A stretch of 64,000 nt of DNA from JAEZDC01 sp036676415 (GCA_036676415.1 JAKFCX010000039.1:12628-76627); one strand, 5' to 3'. Positions 35,704 through 44,885 are shown, counted from the first letter of the stretch. Numbers and translations: made by a program. The notes: generated from the letters alone by a model not told the origin.

Positions 35704-36477
35704 GTGATAAAACAAATCCCGAACATATTTACGCTCTTGAACCTATTCTTCGGCTGCATGGCCATTGTAGCTGTATTACAATCAGGCTTGAGTACAACAA
35801 TTGATGAAACCGGACTGCAACTGGTAATTCTACCGGAGAATATTTACTGGGCTTCGGTGTTTATTGGTATTGCTGCGGTAATTGATTTCCTGGATGGATT
35901 TGTTGCAAGGTTATTAAAAGCATCATCCGGTTTGGGAGCACAATTGGATTCGTTAGCAGATGTGGTGAGTTTTGGTGTTGCACCCGGAATGATCATTTAC
36001 CAGTTTCTTCGATGGAGCTTTGCTCAACACGATGATGGCTTAGATGTTTCTATGTTATGGTTGTTGCCGGCTTTTATTGTTCCTTGTGCAGGGGCTTATC
36101 GTTTAGCAAGATTTAATATCGATACAGAACAATCTTACGGGTTTAAAGGAGTTCCTATTCCCGCAGCAGGAATATTGATTGCTGCTTTTCCTTTAATTTA
36201 TTGGTACAGCGATAATGCTACTGCGATCAAATTGTTATCCAACGAATGGTTCTGGTATGGTGTAATACTAGTGATTAGTTACCTGATGGTTTCTACTTTA
36301 CCTATGTTGGCGTTGAAATTTAAAAATGCCTCGGTAAAAACGATGATGCCTTTTATCATCATTGCGATCATTGCTTTGATCGCTGCCGTTTTACTTGGAT
36401 GGCTGGCAGTTCCAATAGCCTTTGCAGCTTATGTAATAATATCTTTGATCTATAAACAAAAGAATCATGACGTATAA
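35704..36477 (+). CDS. pssA: CDP-diacylglycerol--serine O-phosphatidyltransferase
   Basis: 257 aa, GTG start (an ATG two bases earlier is out of frame and closes at once). Condenses CDP-diacylglycerol with serine to make phosphatidylserine, the precursor of phosphatidylethanolamine. The CDP-alcohol phosphotransferase motif D-G-x2-A-R-x8-G-x3-D-x3-D is complete (DGFVARLLKASSGLGAQLDS then LAD, about residues 63-85), and several membrane helices follow. Its 3' end overlaps purS by 11 bases. Confidence 0.93.
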   Translation: MIKQIPNIFTLLNLFFGCMAIVAVLQSGLSTTIDETGLQLVILPENIYWASVFIGIAAVIDFLDGFVARLLKASSGLGAQLDSLADVVSFGVAPGMIIYQFLRWSFAQHDDGLDVSMLWLLPAFIVPCAGAYRLARFNIDTEQSYGFKGVPIPAAGILIAAFPLIYWYSDNATAIKLLSNEWFWYGVILVISYLMVSTLPMLALKFKNASVKTMMPFIIIAIIALIAAVLLGWLAVPIAFAAYVIISLIYKQKNHDV

Positions 36478-36715
36478 TGTGCAGATAAAAGTGATGCCAT
36501 TAAAAGAATTACTTGATCCACAAGGAAAAGCTGTGTTAGGTGGATTGCAGAATCTTGGATTGAATAAAGTAGCTGACGTGAGAATTGGTAAGCACATCAC
36601 TTTGCAGGTTGATGCATCTTCAGAAGCTGAAGCAAAACAATTGGCAGAAGAAGCCAGCAAGAAACTGCTTGCAAATCCTGTAATGGAATTCTACGAAATT
36701 GAAATGATTAACTAA
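36467..36715 (+). CDS. purS: Phosphoribosylformylglycinamidine synthase subunit PurS
   Basis: 82 aa. Small subunit of the three-part FGAM synthase (PurS-PurL-PurQ) of purine synthesis, thought to pass ammonia between PurQ and PurL. The KVMPLKELLDPQGKAVLGGLQNLG start and the VRIGKHITLQVDASSEAEAKQLA segment are the family pattern. It overlaps pssA by 11 bases and is translationally coupled to it. purL and purQ are not in the window, so it is separated from its partners. Confidence 0.92.
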   Translation: MTYNVQIKVMPLKELLDPQGKAVLGGLQNLGLNKVADVRIGKHITLQVDASSEAEAKQLAEEASKKLLANPVMEFYEIEMIN

Positions 36716-36783
36716 AGTACGAGATACGATCTACGAAGTACGGTTTTGACTGACAATCGTACCTCGTACCTCGTACTGCGTAG
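36716..36783 (+). repeat. GTACGAG-repeat hairpin after purS
   Basis: AGTACGAGATACGATCTACG is followed, after an unpaired GGTTTTGACTGACAA segment, by CGTACCTCGTACCTCGTACT, giving an imperfect hairpin of up to about 20 bp built from repeated TACG/CGTA units. No T tail, so it is better viewed as a repeat than a terminator. Confidence 0.55.
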
Positions 36784-36791
36784 TTCGCATT

Positions 36792-37457
36792 ATGCTTTAT
36801 CTCGTTCCTACACCACTTGGCAATCTCAAAGACATCACACTTCGTTCAATAGAAGTGCTGCAGTCTGTAGATCTTGTGTTATGTGAGGATACAAGAACTT
36901 CTTCCAAACTGTTACAGCATTACAATATTCAGAAACCACTTTCCCCTTATCATCAACATAACGAACATAAAATTGTTCAACACCTGGTTGATCAGCTAAT
37001 GGCAGGAAAAACAATGGCATTGATCACTGATGCAGGAACACCTGCTATTTCTGATCCTGCTTTTTTACTGGTGAGAGAATGTATTAAGAATGATGTGAAG
37101 GTGGAGTGTTTACCTGGTGCTACAGCTTTTGTTCCTGCACTGGTCAACAGTGGCATTCCTTCCAACAGGTTTTGCTTTGAGGGTTTTCTTCCGTTGAAAA
37201 AAGGCAGGCAAACCATGATGAAAAAACTGGCGGAAGAAGAACGCACTATGATTTTTTATGAAAGTCCGGTGAGACTGGTAAAAACATTGGAAGAATTTGT
37301 GCAGTATTTTGGAGCTGACAGGCAATGTTCTGTCAGCCGTGAGTTGACAAAGATGTTTGAAGAAAATAAGCGAGGCTCATTGCAGGAAGTTGCAGACCAT
37401 TTTAAACAAAAGACTGTTAAAGGAGAGATCGTTATTGTAGTTGCAGGAAAAGAATAA
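36792..37457 (+). CDS. rsmI: 16S rRNA (cytidine1402-2'-O)-methyltransferase
   Basis: 221 aa. SAM-dependent enzyme methylating the ribose of C1402 in the ribosomal P site. The tetrapyrrole-methylase fold shows LYLVPTPLGNLKDITLRSIEVL at the N-terminus, CEDTRTS (about 31-37), ITDAGTPAISDP (about 75-86) and CLPGATAFVPALV. It is slightly shorter than E. coli RsmI but complete. Separated from purS by a hairpin repeat. Confidence 0.94.
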   Translation: MLYLVPTPLGNLKDITLRSIEVLQSVDLVLCEDTRTSSKLLQHYNIQKPLSPYHQHNEHKIVQHLVDQLMAGKTMALITDAGTPAISDPAFLLVRECIKNDVKVECLPGATAFVPALVNSGIPSNRFCFEGFLPLKKGRQTMMKKLAEEERTMIFYESPVRLVKTLEEFVQYFGADRQCSVSRELTKMFEENKRGSLQEVADHFKQKTVKGEIVIVVAGKE

Positions 37458-37524
37458 TGGGTTTCTTAACAGCATCTATGTACACATTGGCCGAAATTGC
37501 AGATAGCTGAATAGCGTTTCAATT

Positions 37525-37543
37525 GTACAAGAGTGCGACGCAA
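37525..37543 (+). repeat. Interspersed repeat copy 7 (truncated), upstream of the M1 peptidase
   Basis: ACAAGAGTGCGACGCAA core only; the downstream spacer and AGCCGGC box are missing or degenerated. The M1 ATG is 46 bases further on. Confidence 0.6.
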
Positions 37544-37589
37544 TTACAGCTCAATTAAAGAAAAGAAAGTTAAGAACACAAAGTATCTC

Positions 37590-39515
37590 ATGAAAAAAAT
37601 TATTTACCTACTTACGTTATCGCTTGTATTCAATGTTGCTTATGCTCAGCCAGACAGGTGGCAGCAAAAGATTAAATACAAGATGGATGTGAATGTTGAT
37701 GTGAACAGTCATATCATCACCGGTAAACAAAATATTGAATACTGGAATAATTCTCCGGATACACTGAAGCGGATTTTCATACACCTGTACTGGAATGCAT
37801 TTCAGCCAAACAGCAGCATGGATGTTCGTAGTCGTGAGCTGGGAAAGATTTCTACTAAGCAGGACAGGAAAGGAAATCCTATTCTGGAGTGGGATAGGAG
37901 AGTGAAGGATACGATCATGAACCTGAAGCCTGATGAGATCGGCTACCAGCGAGTAAAAAGTATTTCAGTTAATGGAAGATCACAGCAAATGAAGGAACAT
38001 GAGACGATCCTTGAAGTGATACTTGACAAACCGATACTTCCTAAAAGCAAATCAATATTCGCAGTAGATTTTGAAGCACAGGTGCCGATACAGATAAGAA
38101 GAGCAGGAAGAAATAATGCAGAAGGTGTGCGTTACAGCATGAGCCAATGGTATCCGAAAGTAGCTCAGTACGATGTTGATGGATGGCATCCCAATCCATA
38201 CGTAGCAAGAGAGTTTTATGGTGTATGGGGTGATTATGATGTAAAGATCACCATCGATAAAAACTATACGATAGCAGGTACTGGTGTATTGCAAAATCCC
38301 GGTATTGGTTTCGGGTATTCACCACCAGGTCACAAGCCAATGAAACCCATCCATGGTAAATACACCTGGCATTTTACAGGAAGTAACATTCATGATTTTG
38401 TGTTTGCAGCTGATAGTTATATTCATTTATCAAAGAAGGTGCGGAATGATCTTACGCTAAGAGTATTCTATAAACCTACTGATGCAAAAACAGACAGTGC
38501 CTGGAGAAATATTTTATGGATGGCTGAAAAAGTACTTCCATTTATAGAGCAGAAGTTTGGTAAGTATCCATGGCCTGAATATGTATTTATACAAGGTGGT
38601 GATGGTGGAATGGAATATGCCATGGCAACATTAATGAACAAGCCAAGTATTGGAACAGCTTTGCACGAATGGATGCATGCATGGTATCAGCATTTATTTG
38701 GTACCAATGAAAGCCTGTATGCATGGATGGATGAAGGTTTTGCCACATTTGCTGAAGATCATGTAACAGATCATTATCTCAGGAATTTTGCAAACAATTC
38801 TCCTTTTATCAATGATTCAATAAAGAAAGCGAATAACAAACAACTCGCAGACCTGCAAAAGGATAAGCCTGCCATCCATTCAGGAAGTTATAAACGATAT
38901 TATGCCCTGCAAAAAACTCCATACGAGGAACCAATGACCACACATGCAGATCACTTCAATACCAATTCTGCATATTCAGATGCATCCTATTTTAAAGGAG
39001 CTGTTTTTCTGGAACAACTTGGATATATCATTGGCGACAAAACCAGGGATCACCTGATGCTGGAATATTACAGGCAATGGAAATTCAAACACCCGACTGC
39101 AGATGATTTTATCAGGCTGGCAGAGAAGGTGAGTGGTATTGAGCTTGACTGGTACAAAGAGTATTGGGTCAACTCAACAAAAGCGATTGACTACACCATT
39201 GGTGAAATTAAATATGAGAATGGAAAAACCAGTATTGCCCTCAAACGTAATGGTAAAATGCCGATGCCGGTTGATGTATTGCTGACTTTTAAAGATGGAA
39301 CAAAAGAACTGCATTATATTCCGTTGAACCTGATGTATGGTGCCAAGCCTGCAGAAGATGCTACCAAGAGATTTGTACATGAGCCATGGAAGTGGACACA
39401 TCCCGAATATGTTTTCCAGACCTCAAGAAACCTGAGAGAACTTAAAACTGTTGAGATAGATCCGAGTGGTAGAATGGCAGATACGGATCAAAGGGCATTA
39501 ACGATACCTGACTAA
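37590..39515 (+). CDS. Secreted M1-family zinc metallopeptidase
   Basis: 641 aa from ATG 37590, which gives a proper signal peptide (MKKIIYLLTLSLVFNVAYAQ). Zinc site HEWMH (His359, Glu360, His363) and the third ligand Glu382 exactly 19 residues after His363, as in M1 (HExxH-x18-E). The exopeptidase motif normally GxMEN appears as GGMEYA, a variation common in Bacteroidota M1 proteins. An N-terminal saddle-like beta domain precedes it. Probable periplasmic or surface aminopeptidase. Its 3' end faces a convergent operon. Confidence 0.92.
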   Translation: MKKIIYLLTLSLVFNVAYAQPDRWQQKIKYKMDVNVDVNSHIITGKQNIEYWNNSPDTLKRIFIHLYWNAFQPNSSMDVRSRELGKISTKQDRKGNPILEWDRRVKDTIMNLKPDEIGYQRVKSISVNGRSQQMKEHETILEVILDKPILPKSKSIFAVDFEAQVPIQIRRAGRNNAEGVRYSMSQWYPKVAQYDVDGWHPNPYVAREFYGVWGDYDVKITIDKNYTIAGTGVLQNPGIGFGYSPPGHKPMKPIHGKYTWHFTGSNIHDFVFAADSYIHLSKKVRNDLTLRVFYKPTDAKTDSAWRNILWMAEKVLPFIEQKFGKYPWPEYVFIQGGDGGMEYAMATLMNKPSIGTALHEWMHAWYQHLFGTNESLYAWMDEGFATFAEDHVTDHYLRNFANNSPFINDSIKKANNKQLADLQKDKPAIHSGSYKRYYALQKTPYEEPMTTHADHFNTNSAYSDASYFKGAVFLEQLGYIIGDKTRDHLMLEYYRQWKFKHPTADDFIRLAEKVSGIELDWYKEYWVNSTKAIDYTIGEIKYENGKTSIALKRNGKMPMPVDVLLTFKDGTKELHYIPLNLMYGAKPAEDATKRFVHEPWKWTHPEYVFQTSRNLRELKTVEIDPSGRMADTDQRALTIPD

Positions 39516-39521
39516 TTTTTT

Positions 39522-39575
39522 TGACCAGCAGAAGTATCACAGATGATGCTTCTGTTGTGTCACTCACTTCAACGT
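39522..39575 (-). repeat. Interspersed repeat copy 8, downstream of the M1 gene
   Basis: On the minus strand TTGAAGTGAGTGACACAAC (core, 39553-39575), then a spacer and TGCTGGTCA (39522-39530). Located between two convergent genes; not upstream of any gene. Confidence 0.75.
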
Positions 39576-39612
39576 GTATAACCTTGTTGAGCTTATTTTT
39601 TTAATATTGATA

Positions 39613-40059
39613 CTATTCAAGAAATTTTATGGCTTGACTAGTTTCATTTTTGAGAATTTCAAACATGCCGCCTCGAATTTGTATGAACTGGATACTGGCA
39701 TATTTCTGCTTAGTTGTATCGGGTAAATTGCTTGCCCAAATCTTTATAATATCATCCTTTGTTTGATAATAAATTTCAACGCTACCTTCCCAAATATAAT
39801 CAGTTGCTTGGTTTGGTGCCCATTTATCCATTTCTGGTTTTTGGTCTGTTAATGCAATAACCTGATGATCTCCAGTTAAGCCCCACCGTTTGGTTACAAA
39901 ATATAAAGATTGATTTTTACTATTACTAGGGAGCTTTGTTACTAAGATTGTTGCCTCACCAATCTCATCCATCTGAGATAATACCTCTTGACATTTTAGC
40001 CCGGAAATAAATGCTAAAGTCAAACCAATCAAAAGTAGCAGAAAAGCTCTCAGGCTCAT
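39613..40059 (-). CDS. Conserved hypothetical secreted protein in two-component operon
   Basis: 148 aa if the internal ATG at 40057-40059 is used, which creates a clean signal peptide (MSLRAFLLLLIGLTLAFISG); a longer start at 40128 would overlap the response-regulator gene by 32 bases. The Cys after the hydrophobic core (GLKC) is not a consensus lipobox. The mature part is mixed beta with no recognised domain. It is the last gene of the histidine kinase/regulator run, so it may be regulated by or act with that system. Confidence 0.6.
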   Translation of the reverse strand: MSLRAFLLLLIGLTLAFISGLKCQEVLSQMDEIGEATILVTKLPSNSKNQSLYFVTKRWGLTGDHQVIALTDQKPEMDKWAPNQATDYIWEGSVEIYYQTKDDIIKIWASNLPDTTKQKYASIQFIQIRGGMFEILKNETSQAIKFLE

Positions 40060-40096
40060 AAGGCTATATAATTCTAAAGGTTTAAAAACTTTGAAC

Positions 40097-40720
40097 TTAT
40101 TTACCGTATAATTTATTGATTGCTTCAACCCTGTTGCTCACGTGCAATTTCTCGTAAATATTGTATACATGTTTACGAACGGTTTCCTGGCTGATGCCGA
40201 GTTCTGCAGAAATTTCTTTGTAGAGTAATCCTTTGGCGAGATGTTCAAGTATCTCCCTTTCTCTTGGAGAAAGATCCTGGATGCTTTTGTCTTTCTTATC
40301 CTGGAAATTCATCACCACTTTTCTGGCAATCTGGCTGCTCATTGGTGCACCACCTTCGTACAGTTCTTTGATCGCTTCAAGCAGTTTGGTCGGCTGGGTT
40401 TTCTTAAGAATATAACCACTGGCACCAGCTTTTAATGCATCAAATATTTTATCATCTTCTTCATACACTGTACACATCAGGTACAATACAGAAGGTTGAA
40501 CCGGTTTCAATTTTCTAACACAATCAATACCCGTTAATGTACTTCCAAGATTAATGTCCATTAATACTACGTCAGGCAACAGGTCAGGTATTTCTTTAAT
40601 TGCTGCATCAGCAGTTGCAAATGATCCTGCCCATTCATAATTATCATCCAGTTTCAATACTTCTTCCAAAGCACTGAGAATACCTGGATTATCTTCTACT
40701 ATCGCAACTCTGATCGACAT
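40097..40720 (-). CDS. NarL/FixJ-type response regulator
   Basis: 207 aa from ATG 40720. Receiver domain with phospho-acceptor Asp55 (VVLMDINLG), the acidic pair Glu9-Asp10 and a KP motif (ILKKTQPT). C-terminal LuxR-type helix-turn-helix (about 142-207: LSPREREILEHLAKGLLYKE followed by ISAELGISQETVRKHVYNIY). It binds DNA when phosphorylated. The cognate kinase lies 44 bases upstream on the same strand. Confidence 0.94.
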   Translation of the reverse strand: MSIRVAIVEDNPGILSALEEVLKLDDNYEWAGSFATADAAIKEIPDLLPDVVLMDINLGSTLTGIDCVRKLKPVQPSVLYLMCTVYEEDDKIFDALKAGASGYILKKTQPTKLLEAIKELYEGGAPMSSQIARKVVMNFQDKKDKSIQDLSPREREILEHLAKGLLYKEISAELGISQETVRKHVYNIYEKLHVSNRVEAINKLYGK

Positions 40721-40764
40721 AAGTGGTGGCAAGGTCTGACAATTGTGAAGTTACACAATACTAC

Positions 40765-42672
40765 TTACAGGTGAGTGCTAGTTCCGTTCAAAGGAATTTT
40801 AATAATAATCGTAGTTCCATTTTTGCCCGAGATATCCATCTCACCTCCAACATGTTCGATCCGTTCCTTCATATTACGTATACCGTTCTTAAAGGGAAGA
40901 ATATCAAGGCTGTTAAATCCTTTTCCGTTGTCTTTGATGGTAAATATCATTTCTTCTCTAACCTGAACACTAAAACTTACAGCAGTAGCATTGGCATGTT
41001 TGATAATATTGGTAAAGCATTCTTTAATTACCATGAAAATATTCCTGCGTTTTTCTCCACTCAATTCAATGGGCGGTATGTGCTGTGGAATATTGATGCT
41101 GAGTTTAATATCGTAAGGTTCAAGATAATCAACCATATGGCTTCTTATGTAAGCCATCAGGTTTGGTAGTGTATCATTTTTAGAGTTGATCGACCAAATG
41201 ATCTCGTTCAGGTTATTCACCAGTTCATTTGCGTTAGCCGATATCTTATTCAGTTCATTTTTATTATCATTTTTCACCAACGCAATTTCACTTAGCAAGC
41301 GAATAGAAGTTAGGCCAGACCCGATATCATCATGAATTTCTTTTGCGATCCTGTTTCTCTCATCCACCCTGGAAGATGCTATGGCCAGGGTTTTCTCCAG
41401 TTCCTTTTTTTCATTATCCAGCTTCAGTCTTTCGATATGTTCCTGCTGCTGCATTTCTGCTGCCCTTTCTTTTTGACCTAAACCCAGCCTGAAGAAAAAT
41501 AGGTTGGCGAGAATTCCTGCATGATATAATATTACTGGTCCACCAATTTTTAATACGAGGTATTGTTTGTCCTGGAAAACAGTGCTTTGCAAAATTACCA
41601 ATGCAAGAAAAGCAAGTAAACAAAATAGCCCGTAAGAAATAAACCTGGAGCGGTGCCGGTTCCAGTTATGTAACTCGATAGCAGTATATAATCCAACTGC
41701 TAACAAAGCGATAGAAATAAAATTGAAAAAAGCAATATTGTACGCATATAATACGTCAGAAAAAGCCATGAAAGGAATGATGAGGCAATATGCCATCAAC
41801 GAAAAAATAACAATCTTCAGAAAGAGATACAAACGGTTTTTCCGTGTACGTAATTCCAGGAACCTGATGATAAAGATTAACTCGCAGATATATCCTACTA
41901 TTTGCAGCCCTTGTTGAAGAAATCCTGCATATTTATGCCACCAGGTTTGAAAGAAAAAATTGTTTACAAAGATCACGGCAAAAAATAAAAGGAAGGCTAG
42001 TCCGAAAAGGCTATTATACAGGTATTCATTTCTCCTGTTCAGATAAAATTTCAGGAAAGAGTAACTGAATAGCATGAACATCATTCCTGCCATTAAGATG
42101 GTGAGAATGTTATAAGTAAAATTGGGTTGAATGAATTCTCTTAAAATAAGATCATTGATTGCCGTTTGATGAGCCAGGGTAGGGCTCCATTGTGTCCAGT
42201 TGTAATAACGAAGATCAGATTGGACCATGTATTTCTGAACAGATCCATTCTGTAATCGTAAGGGTACAAGCGATATCTGCGAACTGAGTGATATTGCCCT
42301 GAAAGGTCTCCTGTTTGTTACTTCAATCCAGCCTGCAATACTATCGAACTGGTAAATCTTAACATCAACCATTCTGCCTGGGTAGAAGTAAACAGTTTTA
42401 CTTTCTTCCTCTCCTTTGTAATAGAGATTGAAGGAGTACCATCTTGGATTGAAGAAATTATCTTCTGTAAGGTCTGAGGTGCTGCTGTTTTGAAATGCCT
42501 TTGTATTGATATCGTTTAAAGGAATATCACCTGGCTGTTCTGTTGTTTTAAGCAGGTGAGGGATCTCAATATAATCTTCAAAGCTGCTGACGTCAATAGC
42601 AGTATCCTGTGAATATGCTGAATAAGAAATAGAAATAAAAAATGCAAGCAGGATTTTGATCGTCAACCTCAT
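40765..42672 (-). CDS. 7TM-DISM sensor histidine kinase (HisKA_3 class)
   Basis: 635 aa. Signal peptide (1-21), a periplasmic 7TMR-DISM extracellular domain 2 (about 40-185), seven membrane helices (about 190-390), a short coiled coil, and a NarX/LiaS-type kinase: H-box IAKEIHDDIGSGLTSIRLLSE (His about 445), N-box KECFTNIIKHANA and G-box DNGKGF. It detects an envelope ligand, probably carbohydrate-like in DISM proteins generally, and phosphorylates the adjacent LuxR-type regulator. Confidence 0.92.
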   Translation of the reverse strand: MRLTIKILLAFFISISYSAYSQDTAIDVSSFEDYIEIPHLLKTTEQPGDIPLNDINTKAFQNSSTSDLTEDNFFNPRWYSFNLYYKGEEESKTVYFYPGRMVDVKIYQFDSIAGWIEVTNRRPFRAISLSSQISLVPLRLQNGSVQKYMVQSDLRYYNWTQWSPTLAHQTAINDLILREFIQPNFTYNILTILMAGMMFMLFSYSFLKFYLNRRNEYLYNSLFGLAFLLFFAVIFVNNFFFQTWWHKYAGFLQQGLQIVGYICELIFIIRFLELRTRKNRLYLFLKIVIFSLMAYCLIIPFMAFSDVLYAYNIAFFNFISIALLAVGLYTAIELHNWNRHRSRFISYGLFCLLAFLALVILQSTVFQDKQYLVLKIGGPVILYHAGILANLFFFRLGLGQKERAAEMQQQEHIERLKLDNEKKELEKTLAIASSRVDERNRIAKEIHDDIGSGLTSIRLLSEIALVKNDNKNELNKISANANELVNNLNEIIWSINSKNDTLPNLMAYIRSHMVDYLEPYDIKLSINIPQHIPPIELSGEKRRNIFMVIKECFTNIIKHANATAVSFSVQVREEMIFTIKDNGKGFNSLDILPFKNGIRNMKERIEHVGGEMDISGKNGTTIIIKIPLNGTSTHL

Positions 42673-42713
42673 ACCGGGATATCTGCAATGAAGATAACGA
42701 ATTCGCTCAACTC

Positions 42714-43337
42714 TTATTTAGGTACATGAAGCAGGTACTTTTCTTTAAAATATTCTTCTTTAAAGATGTCTTCAATAACAGCGACCCTTGGTTTTACACC
42801 ACTGTCTGAGATTTCCTGTGCAAGATCACCTCCCTTTAAACAGATAAGGCCATTCTTGAGATCCACCTCGTTTCCTTTTCTTACTAAAGGATAAGCCCAT
42901 CTCCAGAGATCTTTTAGAGGTGCAACAGCTCTTGAAACTGCAAAGTCGAATTTGCGATTCTTTATGTCTTCTGCTCTTGTATGTTGAGTAGTTACATTGG
43001 TTAAGCCAATCTCTTCTGCAACACCAGCCACTACTTTCAGCTTCTTGGCAATGCTGTCAACCAGGTGAAACTGTACTTCAGGGAAAAAGATAGCCAACGG
43101 AATTCCTGGAAAACCACCACCTGTTCCAATATCAATTATTTCTGATCCGGATTTGAATTCTACGATCGCTGCAATACTTAATGAATGCAATACATGTTTT
43201 AAGTAAAGGCTGTCAATATCTTTTCTTGAGATTACATTGATCTTCTCATTCCAGTCTTTGTATAAAGCTTCCAAAGCAGTGAATTGCTCAAGTTGTTTGG
43301 GCGTGAAGTCGGAAAAATATTTGAGGATAACGTCCAT
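42714..43337 (-). CDS. rsmG: 16S rRNA (guanine527-N7)-methyltransferase
   Basis: 207 aa. SAM-dependent methylation of G527 of 16S rRNA (streptomycin-sensitivity site). The Rossmann SAM motif IDIGTGGGFPGIPLAIFFP (about 70-88) and the start ILKYFSDFTPKQLEQFTAL ... NEKINVISRKD are typical for GidB/RsmG. Length is normal. Confidence 0.95.
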   Translation of the reverse strand: MDVILKYFSDFTPKQLEQFTALEALYKDWNEKINVISRKDIDSLYLKHVLHSLSIAAIVEFKSGSEIIDIGTGGGFPGIPLAIFFPEVQFHLVDSIAKKLKVVAGVAEEIGLTNVTTQHTRAEDIKNRKFDFAVSRAVAPLKDLWRWAYPLVRKGNEVDLKNGLICLKGGDLAQEISDSGVKPRVAVIEDIFKEEYFKEKYLLHVPK

Positions 43338-43398
43338 TGGTCAAAGATAATGATAGGAACACGGATGAAACTGATGGAACAGATTTTCGCAGATGATC

Positions 43399-43436
43399 GA
43401 ACTTTTCCAAGGTTTCCAACTTTGAAAAAGTTGGCG
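43399..43436. repeat. Imperfect palindromic repeat, second copy (AACTTTTCC type)
   Basis: AACTTTTCCAAGGTTTCC and AACTTTGAAAAAGTTGG form an imperfect inverted repeat related to 13878-13914. The surrounding intergenic DNA (43345-43560) also has ACAGATTTTCGCAGAT and ATCTGCGTCATCAGCG stretches typical of Bacteroidota intergenic repeats. Confidence 0.5.
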
Positions 43437-43461
43437 TTAACTGGTGATAAAAGTGCAGAAC

Positions 43462-43513
43462 CCTGAAGTGAGTGACACAACGGACGATCATATGAAACAC
43501 ATCAGCTGGCAAA
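43462..43513 (+). repeat. Interspersed repeat copy 9
   Basis: CTGAAGTGAGTGACACAACG (core to 43482), 21-nt spacer, AGCTGGCAAA (43504-43513). Lies between the rsmG start and the end of the GT2 gene, both minus; the copy is plus-oriented. Confidence 0.78.
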
Positions 43514-43560
43514 TAATATCAGTGCAAATCCGCTTTATCTGCGTCATCAGCGTTCCAGGC

Positions 43561-44688
43561 TCAACTCCACGTTTTCTTTGGCTGCTTCCATAGCACCGGA
43601 ACGAATAACACGTAGTAAAAGAACATCCAGAGGTCAAACAGAATGTAATAAGGCCAGAGATCACCTTCATTCAGCTTTCTCATGCTTTTATAAAGAATAA
43701 AACCCTGAATGATTGCCCTGAAGCCAAATACTGCTAACGGAATCCACCAGGTATGAAACAGTATGATGCTGGCAGCCAGTAAAGGCCACATGAGAATCTG
43801 GATCGTTGTATAAAGTCCGAGTAAGAATTTGAACTTCGGTTTATAATATTTTGCAGTAGAGTAGTGCCTTAATTTCTGGTTCCACCAATGGCTCCATTTT
43901 TTCTTGGGTTCACTCAAAGTATGTGCCTCTTCATCAATTACAATCGCCGTATTTGTTTTGGTGGCTACTTTATTAATGAACAGGTCATCATCACCACCAG
44001 GAATTTGATTCAGGGCTGAAAACCCTTTGTTCTTAAAAAACAGGTCTTTTTTATAACTCAGGTTTCTGCCGACACCCATATATGGCATTCCTGCTAAGGC
44101 ATAAGATAAATATTGCAGGGCAGTATGGAATGTTTCAAAACGGATCAGCTTATTCAGCAAACCTGGTCGTTTAAAATAAGACCCGTAACCCAGAACGATC
44201 TCGGTATCTTCTCTGAAACCATCCTGCATTTTAAACATCCAGTTCTCAGAAGCAGGAACACAATCTGCATCAGTCAATAAAACAATCTCGTTCTTAGCTG
44301 ATTTGATACCAATGCTCAACGGAAATTTCTTGCCGGCGATCAGTTTTGCTTCCTGTGTTAACGGAACAACATTCAGCTTCCGAAAGCTCTTTTGAAATTC
44401 TTCTAGTATGTACTTGGTCTCGTCTTCAGAGTTATCGTTTACAACAATCACTTCATGTGTAGTTCTGTAATTCTGAACCAAAACACCCGGAAGATTCCTG
44501 GTGAGGTTAGCTGCTTCATCTCTGGCACAAACGATCACCGAAACAGGATATTCAATGATGTTGGTCTTGGGTTTTGGCTGGTAAAAAGCCAGTTTCCTGA
44601 AGAGGAATATATAATAGAATAACTGGACAGCCACTGCGGCACAAAAAACAGCGAACACAATATCTCCAACAATAGCAGGGATGATCAT
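43561..44688 (-). CDS. Family 2 glycosyltransferase, membrane-anchored
   Basis: 375 aa. One N-terminal membrane helix (about 8-30), a GT-A domain with VVNDNSEDET (nucleotide-binding), LTDADC (metal-binding DxD, about 140) and GGDDDLFINK (base region), then the acceptor-site QKLRHY and three C-terminal membrane helices. It resembles the hyaluronan/poly-GlcNAc-synthase-like enzymes that make exported polysaccharide or glycolipid. Substrate unknown. An interspersed repeat lies just upstream. Confidence 0.85.
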   Translation of the reverse strand: MIIPAIVGDIVFAVFCAAVAVQLFYYIFLFRKLAFYQPKPKTNIIEYPVSVIVCARDEAANLTRNLPGVLVQNYRTTHEVIVVNDNSEDETKYILEEFQKSFRKLNVVPLTQEAKLIAGKKFPLSIGIKSAKNEIVLLTDADCVPASENWMFKMQDGFREDTEIVLGYGSYFKRPGLLNKLIRFETFHTALQYLSYALAGMPYMGVGRNLSYKKDLFFKNKGFSALNQIPGGDDDLFINKVATKTNTAIVIDEEAHTLSEPKKKWSHWWNQKLRHYSTAKYYKPKFKFLLGLYTTIQILMWPLLAASIILFHTWWIPLAVFGFRAIIQGFILYKSMRKLNEGDLWPYYILFDLWMFFYYVLFVPVLWKQPKKTWS

Positions 44689-44753
44689 CGGGCAAAAATA
44701 ATGGTTGGGTGAGGGTTATTGGGCAGTTAATAACAGGTGTGAGTAAGTTGTAC

Positions 44754-44806
44754 TTAGCCGGCTGTAGTATTTTATGGGCATCGTTCCTTGTGTCACTCAC
44801 TTGTAC
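44754..44806 (-). repeat. Interspersed repeat copy 10, upstream of GT2 gene
   Basis: On the minus strand ACAAGTGAGTGACACAAGG (core within 44785-44806), spacer, then AGCCGGCTAA (44754-44763), 65 bases before the GT2 ATG. Confidence 0.8.
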
Positions 44807-44885
44807 TAGGTGAAGTTTTGGCAGCAGAACGTTTTATATTTATGAAATGTTAAAGCAAATAGCATCCTAGAATAAATCGCTTACG

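Noticed and set aside
43338..43560. Small plus-strand ORF overlapping the repeat between rsmG and the GT2 gene
   Set aside because: Its sequence is composed of repeat and palindrome DNA and lacks any coding pattern.
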